From an uncultured Syntrophobacteraceae bacterium (GTDB taxonomy: Bacteria; Desulfobacterota; Syntrophobacteria; Syntrophobacterales; Syntrophobacteraceae): a DNA stretch of 5,285 nt. Below, piece after piece: positions 1 through 5,285 of this stretch (position 1 is its first letter; each line of letters starts with the position of its first letter). The position numbers and the translations under genes were made by a program. The notes below the pieces were generated by a model. That model was given only the letters and a program-made list of their open reading frames with translations, did not search any database and had not been told where the DNA came from. Location: NCBI GenBank assembly GCA_937889795.1, contig CALBZH010000171.1:1-5285 (forward strand), read 5' to 3'.

Positions 1-1985
1 ATGCTCCCGGGTCTTCAGGCACGTCCTCCGACACAGACTGGCAGACCATTCAACGCCTGCTGAGCGAGGTCTGCTCCGACGAGGCCCCACCGGTCAAGCA
101 AGATAGCCCATGCAATGATTCAGGTTTGTCGGGAGCCGGCCTCGCGGAAGCAAGCCTCACATCGGCAGCAAGCGCACCTGAGGCCCTTGAAGAGGCCACC
201 GAGCTCCTCGATCCTGATCTTGTCCGAGATTTTCTTGAAGAATCGCACGAGCACCTCGCCTCGATCGAGCTCAATATCCTTGCGCTCGAAGAAGACCCCG
301 CGGACATGGAGGCGATTAATGCAGTTTTTCGCCCCTTCCACAGCATCAAGGGCGTCGCCGGCTTCCTGAACCTCAAGGACATTCACCGACTGACCCACGA
401 GGTCGAAAACCTCCTCGATGACGCCAGGTCGCAGAAGATCGTCGTGACTGACGTCATGATTGATATCATCCTCCAGTCCGTAGACATTCTTAAAGGGCTT
501 CTGGATCATGTGCACACGGCGATCAACGAGTCATCGCCTTTGCGATGCTCTGGTGCACTGGTCGATGTCTTCCTCGAGCAAATCGGGAATTCCCGCAAAG
601 GCGAGGGAATCATTGGCGGGACGCCCAACAAAAAGCTCGGCGAGATTCTGGTCGAACGGGGCATCGTCGAGCCAGAGGTCGTCGAAAAGGCTGCGATCGA
701 AAGCAAGACCAAGGGGAAGAAGATTGGGGAAGCGCTCATCCAGGAAGGGGTGGTTTCGCCCAAAGACGTATCAGGCGCACTCCGCGAGCAACGACTTGCC
801 AAAGAAAGCGCCGCTTCGGTCCGCATCGACACGTTGAAGCTCGACAACCTCGTCGACATGGTCGGCGAGCTCGTGATCGCGCAGTCCATGGTCCTGCAAA
901 ACGAGCATATCCAGAGCATCAAAGACCAGAAGTATCAGAAGGACAGTGTCCAGTTGCGCCGAATCACCAATGAGCTCCAGCGGATCGCTATGTCCATGCG
1001 CATGGTTCCCATCAAGAGTACATTTCAAAAGATGATTCGCCTCGTTCGGGACTTGTGCAAGAAATCGGGCAAAGAAGCCGTGCTCGAAATGAAGGGCGAA
1101 GACACGGAAATGGATCGTAACATGGTGGAGGAGATCTACGAGCCACTCGTGCACATGATCCGTAACTCGATTGACCATGGCATCGAGCCCCCGGAAGAAC
1201 GACAGAGCCTTGGCAAGAATCCAACGGGGACCATCGTGATTGCCGCGGAGCAAAAGGGGGGAAACATTCTCATCGACATCAAGGACGATGGGCGAGGACT
1301 TGATGCAGAGAAGATCCGAGCGAAAGCCATCGAGAGAAAGATCATCTCCAGCGACGATCAGCTCGATCCAAAAGCAATCTACGACCTCATATTTCATCCT
1401 GGATTCTCCACCAAGGAAGTCATCACGGACGTTTCCGGAAGAGGCGTCGGAATGGACGTGGTCAAAAAAAGTGTTGAAAGCCTGCGCGGAAAGATCGAAG
1501 TCTTCAATCACCCGGGCAGAGGCTCCCACTTCCAGTTCAAGCTGCCACTTACCATGGCCATCATCGACGGCATGATTGTACGCGTCGGAACAGAGCGTTA
1601 CGTCGTACCGACCATCTCCCTCAAGGAGTCCTTCCGCCCCGAAAGAGAAGCCTATTTGACGGTTCACGGCAAAGGCGAGACGATTCGGGTGCGAGACACG
1701 CTCATGCCCCTGGTGCGACTGCACGAGCTTTTCAACGTTGAGCCCCGGTTTCGTGATCCCTGGGACGGCCTGCTGCTCGTAGTCAATGAAGATGGGGCCT
1801 CTTACTGCCTCTTAGCAGATGAGATCCTCGGAAGGCAGGAAGTCGTCATCAAGAGCTTGGGATCCAGCCTGCAAAACGTCAATGGGGTGTCCGGCGGTGT
1901 CATCCTCGGCGACGGCCGGGTTGCCCTCATCATCGACGTGAAGGGCGTCGTTTCTCACTATGAAAGCAGCTCCAACGTACGTTGA
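1..1985 (+). CDS. cheA: Chemotaxis histidine kinase CheA (5'-truncated by window edge)
   Basis: CheA autophosphorylates on a histidine in response to chemoreceptors and passes the phosphate to CheY and CheB at the cytoplasmic receptor array. The reading frame is open from base 3 to the TGA at 1983-1985, and no ATG or GTG occurs in frame near the left edge. The TTG at 126 has no good ribosome site, so the true start is probably outside the window. Numbering from that TTG: Hpt/P1 at about 28-130 with HSIKG and phospho-acceptor His72 (codon 339-341); a tandem repeat at 170-222 resembling MshEN/GspE-N modules where P2 would normally lie; P3 dimerisation helices at about 235-295; HATPase/P4 at about 300-475 with N box (Asn347, HMIRNSIDHG), G1 (DDGRG, 387-391), F box (FHPGFST) and G2 (GRGVGMD, 438-444); CheW-like P5 at about 477-615. 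All key kinase residues are present, so it should be active. No separate CheY-binding P2 is recognisable. cheZ follows after 41 bp, suggesting co-transcription. The identification is very secure; the N-terminus is unknown. Confidence 0.97.
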   Translation, partial: APGSSGTSSDTDWQTIQRLLSEVCSDEAPPVKQDSPCNDSGLSGAGLAEASLTSAASAPEALEEATELLDPDLVRDFLEESHEHLASIELNILALEEDPADMEAINAVFRPFHSIKGVAGFLNLKDIHRLTHEVENLLDDARSQKIVVTDVMIDIILQSVDILKGLLDHVHTAINESSPLRCSGALVDVFLEQIGNSRKGEGIIGGTPNKKLGEILVERGIVEPEVVEKAAIESKTKGKKIGEALIQEGVVSPKDVSGALREQRLAKESAASVRIDTLKLDNLVDMVGELVIAQSMVLQNEHIQSIKDQKYQKDSVQLRRITNELQRIAMSMRMVPIKSTFQKMIRLVRDLCKKSGKEAVLEMKGEDTEMDRNMVEEIYEPLVHMIRNSIDHGIEPPEERQSLGKNPTGTIVIAAEQKGGNILIDIKDDGRGLDAEKIRAKAIERKIISSDDQLDPKAIYDLIFHPGFSTKEVITDVSGRGVGMDVVKKSVESLRGKIEVFNHPGRGSHFQFKLPLTMAIIDGMIVRVGTERYVVPTISLKESFRPEREAYLTVHGKGETIRVRDTLMPLVRLHELFNVEPRFRDPWDGLLLVVNEDGASYCLLADEILGRQEVVIKSLGSSLQNVNGVSGGVILGDGRVALIIDVKGVVSHYESSSNVR

Positions 1986-2026
1986 CACATGGGCTGGAAG
2001 CCGCATGAGATTAGAGGTACTCGTCA

Positions 2027-3085
2027 ATGAATTATCTTGAAACAGCCGACATCGCTTCGAACCTCGGTGTTGCCAGTTCGGAAGGTCAACTCCCCGAGGT
2101 TCTGGGACAACCGGACCGATGTGCTCCTGACACCATGCAGGGACATGCTATGCACGAGGAGTCGCGAACCGCGCAAGCACTGTCTCATCTGGAAGCAGTC
2201 ATGGCAGGGCTGGGCGGAGAAATGGTCGTTCATGCGGAAGAGGACGGCCTAATCAAATTCTCAGTACACTTCCAGTCTACCCCAGCCGTCATTCAGCGCA
2301 TGGAAGCTTTGTTGTACCCCAGCCTCCCGGCTACGGGCGGAGAAATTGAGCCAAGTGGGAATCGTGAAGAGCATGACTCGGGCGCAGACAACATCCTCAA
2401 CATAACCAAACAGTTCATGCACGCTTTCTGCCAGGGAGATCTTGAAGGGTGTCGAGAAGTCCTGCGCCAGATTACTGACCAGCAACCGAACCATGAACTG
2501 TTCGTGGAGATCGGCCAGCTGGCTCGCGAATTCCACACATCGCTTTCGCAATTGACTGATACCTTGGATCCTGCGCTTCGCGTCATTGTCGAAGAGAGAC
2601 TTCCCGATTCCGGCTCCCGATTGGAGCACATCCTGGAAATCACGGAAAACGCAGCCAATACCACCCTGGACAGGGTGGAGGCGATGCAGGGAAGAAACGA
2701 GGCGGATGTCGAGCACGTCAAACGCCTGAAGGATATCCTCGAAAACCTCACAGCCCTTGGCCCTATGGCGCACTCGTCCCTGAGGGACGCAAGTGCCATC
2801 ACGGTAGAACTGGAGTCTTCCATGACCCAGACGCGGGACGACTTGGTGAGCATCCTCATGGCGCAAGACTTCCAGGATCTGACCGGACAAATCATCCAGC
2901 GAGTCCTGTCCCTCCTGAAAGACTTGGAAGCCAAGCTCGTCAATGTCGTCAAAGTCTTCGGGTCACGAGGAGAGCGTGTCGAGTGTGAGGCGGAAACCCT
3001 CTATGGGCCGGCGCACAAAGGAAAGGCCGAAGCGCTTCATTCTCAAGACGATGTGGACAGTCTGTTGGCTGATTTTGGGTTCTGA
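2027..3085 (+). CDS. cheZ: Protein phosphatase CheZ with N-terminal extension
   Basis: CheZ speeds dephosphorylation of CheY-P and so ends the signal sent to the flagellar motor. The 352-residue product is much longer than E. coli CheZ (about 214 aa). The CheZ homology begins near residue 120 and forms the long helical hairpin. The catalytic helix carries MAQDFQDLTGQII (278-290), with Gln288 matching E. coli Gln147 and Asp284 matching Asp143. The extreme C-terminus, DDVDSLLADFGF, matches the amphipathic CheY-tethering helix and follows a flexible linker at about 312-340. Residues 1-119 have no counterpart in E. coli CheZ. Within them, about 45-100 looks like a small folded alpha/beta unit ending near LLYPSLP, and I do not recognise it. 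The ATG at 2027 is supported by AGAGG at 2013-2017, nine bases upstream. It lies 41 bp after cheA, probably in the same operon. The CheZ call is secure; the role of the N-terminal part is unknown. Confidence 0.95.
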   Translation: MNYLETADIASNLGVASSEGQLPEVLGQPDRCAPDTMQGHAMHEESRTAQALSHLEAVMAGLGGEMVVHAEEDGLIKFSVHFQSTPAVIQRMEALLYPSLPATGGEIEPSGNREEHDSGADNILNITKQFMHAFCQGDLEGCREVLRQITDQQPNHELFVEIGQLAREFHTSLSQLTDTLDPALRVIVEERLPDSGSRLEHILEITENAANTTLDRVEAMQGRNEADVEHVKRLKDILENLTALGPMAHSSLRDASAITVELESSMTQTRDDLVSILMAQDFQDLTGQIIQRVLSLLKDLEAKLVNVVKVFGSRGERVECEAETLYGPAHKGKAEALHSQDDVDSLLADFGF

Positions 3086-3107
3086 GCTGCATAGTCTTCT
3101 ATGAGCT
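3085..3107 (+). other. Small inverted repeat at the cheZ stop codon
   Basis: CATAG (3090-3094) and CTATG (3099-3103) form a perfect 5-bp stem around the loop TCTT. It can extend by AGCT/AGCT (3085-3088 with 3104-3107) across one bulged G at 3089. It begins at the last base of the cheZ stop codon. No T-run follows, so it is not an intrinsic terminator by itself. It might protect the cheZ mRNA 3' end, or it may be chance. Confidence 0.35.
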
Positions 3108-3191
3108 GGACCACTTGGCGCTCGGCGACGATGGACAATTGAGACGCACAAAGCCTTCTTCATGATTTGAGCATGCTGAGATTGAATGCTT

Positions 3192-3224
3192 GGAGACCAG
3201 ACTCCGGTCTTCTGGCTCCTTTTT
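3192..3224 (+). terminator. Intrinsic terminator after cheZ
   Basis: GGAGACCAGA (3192-3201) pairs with TCTGGCTCC (3211-3219), giving nine base pairs with one bulged A at 3196 and a 9-base loop. Five T residues (3220-3224) follow directly. It lies 107 bp beyond the cheZ stop and just upstream of a promoter-like sequence, which fits the end of a cheA-cheZ transcript. A shorter alternative pairing (AGACC with GGTCT) is possible within the same stretch. The call comes from pairing by eye; folding energy was not computed. Confidence 0.7.
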
Positions 3225-3227
3225 CCC

Positions 3228-3255
3228 TTAAGTCGTCCAAAGGGCAGGCCGATAG
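3228..3255 (+). promoter_or_regulatory. Sigma28 (FliA)-type promoter for the DVU0524-like gene and flgM
   Basis: GCCGATAG at 3248-3255 matches 7 of 8 bases of the sigma28 -10 consensus GCCGATAA. Upstream, TTAAGTCG at 3228-3235 matches 5 of 8 bases of the -35 consensus TAAAGTTT, with a 12-base spacer against the usual 11. The promoter begins three bases after the T-run of the cheZ terminator. Transcription would start near 3261-3263, immediately before the ribosome site at 3264-3269, giving a very short leader. Placement before an flgM operon is biologically expected. The -35 element is the weaker part of the call. Confidence 0.7.
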
Positions 3256-3263
3256 AAATGGCG

Positions 3264-3269
3264 AAGGAG
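3264..3269 (+). promoter_or_regulatory. Ribosome binding site fixing the start at 3278
   Basis: AAGGAG sits eight bases before the ATG at 3278. It decides between this start and the in-frame ATG at 3167, which lies upstream of both the terminator and the sigma28-like promoter and so would not be on the promoter's transcript. Confidence 0.7.
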
Positions 3270-3277
3270 TTGGAGCG

Positions 3278-3481
3278 ATGGTCATCACCGACTACCGTGT
3301 TCAAAGCGTGCTTCGTACTTACTGCAAGCAGCTTCAGCGTTCGAAGTTAACGAGCCGCAGATCGGAAACCGAAGACGGGAGCATACCGCAGGAGAAGGTG
3401 ATCATCTCCGATGAGGCACGACGCCGCCTGATCATGGACAAAGTTGCAACGCAAGCTTTCGAGCAAGCCTGTCAGTCGTAA
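3278..3481 (+). CDS. Small DVU0524-family FlgM-associated protein
   Basis: This is a 67-residue protein with no signal peptide or membrane segment, so it is probably cytoplasmic. Its pattern matches the small family founded by Desulfovibrio vulgaris DVU0524, which as I recall is named for its genomic link to flgM. The family signs are an N-terminal block, ITDYRVQSVLRTYCKQLQR (3-21), then a variable polar linker (about 22-38), then VIISDEARRR (41-50) and a helical end. No biochemical role is known to me. The start at 3278 is chosen because AAGGAG lies eight bases before it and because the longer in-frame start at 3167 precedes the local promoter. Family membership is judged from sequence pattern memory, not a search. 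It is the first gene after a sigma28-type promoter and is followed after 106 bp by flgM, so a job tied to FlgM or late flagellar assembly is inferred. Confidence 0.8.
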   Translation: MVITDYRVQSVLRTYCKQLQRSKLTSRRSETEDGSIPQEKVIISDEARRRLIMDKVATQAFEQACQS

Positions 3482-3534
3482 GAAGGAAGAATTGCTTGCT
3501 TTTAGCGTCGGCCAGGGTATATCTTAAGTAAGCT

Positions 3535-3576
3535 CCGCTACAGTAGCGGCATTGAATGTGTACCCGCTTAAAGGGT
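3535..3576 (+). promoter_or_regulatory. Competing hairpins in the flgM leader
   Basis: CCGCTA (3535-3540) and TAGCGG (3544-3549) form a perfect 6-bp inverted repeat around CAG. The arm AGCGG (3545-3549) can instead pair with CCGCT at 3564-3568. That second CCGCT overlaps ACCC (3562-3565), which can pair with GGGT (3573-3576), adjoining the flgM ribosome site GAGG (3577-3580). These pairings exclude one another, as in a translational switch. Alternatively, the first repeat could be a DNA operator. The base pairing is seen directly; any regulatory function is inference. Confidence 0.35.
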
Positions 3577-3587
3577 GAGGGTCTGGT

Positions 3588-3881
3588 ATGGAGATCAGAA
3601 AAACCACTGCATACGGTACTCAAGGCATACAACAGCCTCAGGAGCAGAATTCACGCGTCGCTCAGATTGACCGGAATTCGGCAAACGACCCACGGGTGGA
3701 GGCTGACAGCGTGAAGCTCTCAAACAGGTATCAGGAGATGAGTCAGGTAAAGAAAGTTGTGATGGAGGGTGGGGAGCTCCGCATGGATCGAGTCGATCAA
3801 ATCCGCAACATGATTGAGAATAAGCAATACGAAGTGGACCCAGAGAAGATAGCGCAAAAGATGCTTGAAGAATTGTGGTAA
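3588..3881 (+). CDS. flgM: Anti-sigma28 factor FlgM
   Basis: FlgM binds and inhibits the flagellar sigma factor FliA (sigma28). It is exported through the flagellar type III system once the hook is complete, releasing late gene expression. The product is 97 residues, the usual family length. The N-terminal third is polar and Gln/Asn-rich, consistent with the disordered export region. The C-terminal part has the family pattern: DSVKLS (40-45), then RMDRVDQIRNMI (65-76), YEVD (81-84) and IAQKMLEEL (88-96), the sigma-binding helices. The ATG at 3588 has GAGG seven bases upstream. It probably shares a transcript with the DVU0524-like gene 106 bp upstream, from the sigma28-type promoter at 3228-3255, which would make it autoregulated. 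Its GC content, by hand count near 50%, is a little below that of cheA. An intrinsic terminator begins 17 bp after the stop. Confidence 0.93.
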   Translation: MEIRKTTAYGTQGIQQPQEQNSRVAQIDRNSANDPRVEADSVKLSNRYQEMSQVKKVVMEGGELRMDRVDQIRNMIENKQYEVDPEKIAQKMLEELW

Positions 3882-3898
3882 AATGATTTGAAGTTGAT

Positions 3899-3953
3899 AA
3901 AGCCCGACGAGGGGACATGGTTAAGATGCCGGTCTCCCGCGTCGGGCTTTTTT
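3899..3953. terminator. Long-hairpin intrinsic terminator between convergent flgM and flgL
   Basis: AAAGCCCGACG (3899-3909) and CGTCGGGCTTT (3940-3950) form a perfect 11-bp stem. The T-run at 3948-3953 gives a good intrinsic terminator for flgM on the + strand. The 30-base interior can extend the stem: GGGGAC (3911-3916) pairs with GTCTCCC (3932-3938) apart from one bulged T. Read on the - strand, the same hairpin is followed by only TTTATC, so it may also end flgK-flgL transcription, though more weakly. It starts 17 bp after flgM and ends 39 bp from the flgL stop. Confidence 0.88.
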
Positions 3954-3992
3954 GGTTTTGGAGCACCGAGCACATCATGGATGTGCAAAGAG

Positions 3993-4889
3993 CTATGACA
4001 AGTACTTGACCAGGTTCAATCCATCCGCATAGGTCGAGACGCGCAGGGCAGCCTCGAGCGCTGTCCTCTTTTGCTGCAACTGGGTAAGCACTTCCACCAT
4101 GTCCGCCTCTTCAGTATCGGCCAAAACCGTTGTCCGATCCGTCTTGAGATTTGTCAGGGTAGCCAGCTTCTCTTCCAGTTGATTGAGCCGGGCACCGACC
4201 TTTGTCTGTCTTGCCGATATGTGCTGGAATGCCGCGTCAAGCGTACCCAGCTGGGCTTGAACCTGATCTGTGTCACCAGCCTGCATCGCGGCTTTGAGAT
4301 CGGTCAGCGTCTTGAATACGCTCGTAGTCGGATCAGCGGCATCGGTGAAAAAGACGGTGCTCCCTCCCAGATTGATCGCCTGCCGCTGGCCGGACCCGCT
4401 GCGTATTTCGACATCTGTCGAGTCATCTCCCGCATACCCGGTAGGATCTCCCACCTGGAACGGCTGCACTGAGGTATTGCGACCGCTGAAAATGTATTGG
4501 TCACCAAATTGTGAATTGGCCAAATTGTAAGCCTCTTCCGTAATTTGCTCGATCTCGTTGATGAGCCCTTCCCGGGCATCGGAAGTGCTGGCACTGGAAA
4601 AGCGCATTCCGGCTTCCTTGGCGCGGATCAGCAGATCAGAGAGTGAGCTTAGCGCATTGTCCGTGGCTTGATTCCACTGAACCCCATGATTGATGTTTCG
4701 CTCGAGGGCATCGAATTCACGCAGGCTTTGTTTGATGTCCATTGCTTGAGACCAGGCCAATGGATCATCCGCCGGCTGAGTCATGCGCTTGCCTGTGGAC
4801 GCCATGGTCGTGGCCTTCGCAAGGCTCTCCTGCCGAAGTGCGATGTTGCGATTGATGTTCTCGTAATTCATGGCAAATGTGAGGCGCAT
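3993..4889 (-). CDS. flgL: Flagellar hook-filament junction protein FlgL (HAP3)
   Basis: FlgL is the second of two junction proteins joining the flagellar hook to the flagellin filament. It is exported through the flagellar type III channel. The product is 298 residues, close to the E. coli length (about 317). The N-terminal flagellin-type helix region carries STGKRMTQPADDP (31-43), the conserved (S)SGxR(I/M)xxPxDDP motif, and QYIFSG (131-136) is the typical FlgL signature after the second helix. A less conserved central part (about 140-200) is followed by the C-terminal coiled-coil region ending LNLVKYLS, as in flagellin-family proteins. There is no cleavable signal peptide, as expected for this export route. 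The start at 4889 has a strong ribosome site (GGAGGA on the - strand, 4894-4899) only 15 bp after the flgK stop, so the two are surely co-transcribed and translated in step. Confidence 0.95.
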   Translation of the reverse strand: MRLTFAMNYENINRNIALRQESLAKATTMASTGKRMTQPADDPLAWSQAMDIKQSLREFDALERNINHGVQWNQATDNALSSLSDLLIRAKEAGMRFSSASTSDAREGLINEIEQITEEAYNLANSQFGDQYIFSGRNTSVQPFQVGDPTGYAGDDSTDVEIRSGSGQRQAINLGGSTVFFTDAADPTTSVFKTLTDLKAAMQAGDTDQVQAQLGTLDAAFQHISARQTKVGARLNQLEEKLATLTNLKTDRTTVLADTEEADMVEVLTQLQQKRTALEAALRVSTYADGLNLVKYLS

Positions 4890-4893
4890 GGAT

Positions 4894-4899
4894 TCCTCC
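4894..4899 (-). promoter_or_regulatory. flgL ribosome binding site
   Basis: GGAGGA on the - strand lies four bases before the flgL ATG, within the 15-bp gap between flgK and flgL. It is the strongest Shine-Dalgarno match in the window and fixes the flgL start. Confidence 0.75.
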
Positions 4900-4904
4900 G
4901 CTCT

Positions 4905-5285
4905 CTAGACCATGTTGATCACGGCGTTGAGCATTTCGTTTGTATGCGTGATGATCTTCGCGGCTGCCTGATAGATCTGCTGCTGCTTCAGGAGATCTAT
5001 CATTTCTTCATCGATCGAAACACCCGATGCTGACTGCTGTTCCGCCTCGAGCTGCAAGCGCAGTGTGCTTTGAAATCCATACTGTGTTGTTGCCTGCTGT
5101 TGATCCAGACCGATGCGGCTCTGAATCCCGCTCAGATACTGCCCGAGGGTCACGCCTCCTAAATCCGTTTGGGCCTGGCGCTGGAGATCGGCAATGTTGG
5201 CCGCTTCGGCCCCATTGGGCACAAAACCCGTCGCGACCTTGAGGTCGCCTGCGGTGAATCCCGAACCGAGAAGGCTGGCATCGAA
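4905..5285 (-). CDS. flgK: Flagellar hook-associated protein FlgK (HAP1), C-terminal fragment
   Basis: FlgK is the first hook-filament junction protein, laid on the hook tip before FlgL. Only the last 126 residues are visible; the frame is open to the right edge, beginning FDASLLGSGF. The GTG at 5222 is an internal codon, not a start. The diagnostic C-terminus is SGVSIDEEMIDLLKQQQIYQ followed by AAAKII, which matches the family pattern SGVxxDEExxxLxxxQxxYxAxAxxI, then a final helix ending NAVINMV. The preceding helical stretch (about IADLQRQ to LRLQLEAEQQ) forms the D0/D1 coiled-coil part. The stop TAG is at 4905-4907, and flgL follows after 15 bp. The upstream part, where flgN or other genes might lie, is outside the window. 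Confidence 0.93.
   Translation of the reverse strand, partial: FDASLLGSGFTAGDLKVATGFVPNGAEAANIADLQRQAQTDLGGVTLGQYLSGIQSRIGLDQQQATTQYGFQSTLRLQLEAEQQSASGVSIDEEMIDLLKQQQIYQAAAKIITHTNEMLNAVINMV

Noticed and set aside
1..63. ATG at base 1 as a gene start.
   Set aside because: That frame stops at 61-63 after 20 codons, and the cheA frame runs through the same bases.
126..128. TTG as the start of cheA.
   Set aside because: The frame stays open upstream to the edge, no good Shine-Dalgarno precedes the TTG, and it is simply the first possible alternative start inside the window.
771..1724. A 317-codon open frame on the - strand opposite cheA.
   Set aside because: It lies wholly inside a well-conserved cheA and its translation resembles no family. 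Long antisense frames are common opposite GC-rich codon use.
2261..2952. Two overlapping - strand open frames of about 210-220 codons opposite cheZ.
   Set aside because: They overlap the conserved CheZ core in other frames, show no domain pattern and have no separate ribosome site that I can see.
3167..3277. An in-frame upstream ATG that would add 37 residues to the DVU0524-like protein.
   Set aside because: The segment contains the cheZ terminator and the sigma28-like promoter, its translation is unlike the family N-terminus, and the ATG at 3278 has a proper ribosome site.
3496..3523. A possible sigma70 promoter for flgM alone (TTGCTT, 16 bases, TATATC).
   Set aside because: Both boxes match only 4-5 of 6 bases with several equally weak registers, so it is no better than chance in an intergenic region.
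3595..3988. Two - strand open frames covering flgM and the terminator.
   Set aside because: They run through the flgM coding region and the terminator hairpin, and their translations show no recognisable pattern.
4071..5033. Several + strand open frames opposite flgL and flgK.
   Set aside because: flgL and flgK on the - strand explain this region fully by conserved motifs; these are antisense shadows.

Overview
The window is a conventional flagellar and chemotaxis locus from a motile, Gram-negative-type bacterium. GC is estimated by eye in the mid-50s percent. Three features argue for a Nitrospirota- or Desulfobacterota-like organism rather than an enterobacterium: CheZ sits with a CheA that lacks a classical P2 domain, the CheA Hpt domain is of the 'HSIKGVAGFLNL' type, and a small DVU0524-like gene lies next to flgM. 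No taxon can be fixed from this sequence alone.

The left part (1-3085, + strand) holds the 3' majority of cheA, open to the left edge, followed 41 bp later by a complete, N-terminally extended cheZ. CheA would phosphorylate CheY, and CheZ would remove the phosphate. An intrinsic terminator at 3192-3224 closes this unit. Three bases after its T-run begins a sigma28 (FliA)-like promoter (3228-3255).

The middle part (3278-3953, + strand) holds two small genes: a 67-residue protein of the DVU0524 'FlgM-associated' type and, after a 106-bp leader with competing hairpins, the anti-sigma28 factor flgM. A long hairpin with a T-run (3899-3953) ends this unit. A sigma28-type promoter upstream of the sigma28 antagonist would give negative feedback on late flagellar genes.

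The right part (3993-5285, - strand) holds flgL and the 3' end of flgK, the two hook-filament junction proteins. They are tightly spaced (15 bp) and transcribed toward flgM, so the hairpin at 3899-3953 lies between convergent units.

I found no mobile element, CRISPR array, RNA gene or clearly novel system. The least-explained pieces are the tandem MshEN-like repeat in place of CheA P2, the roughly 120-residue N-terminal extension of CheZ, the DVU0524-like protein, and the structured flgM leader.
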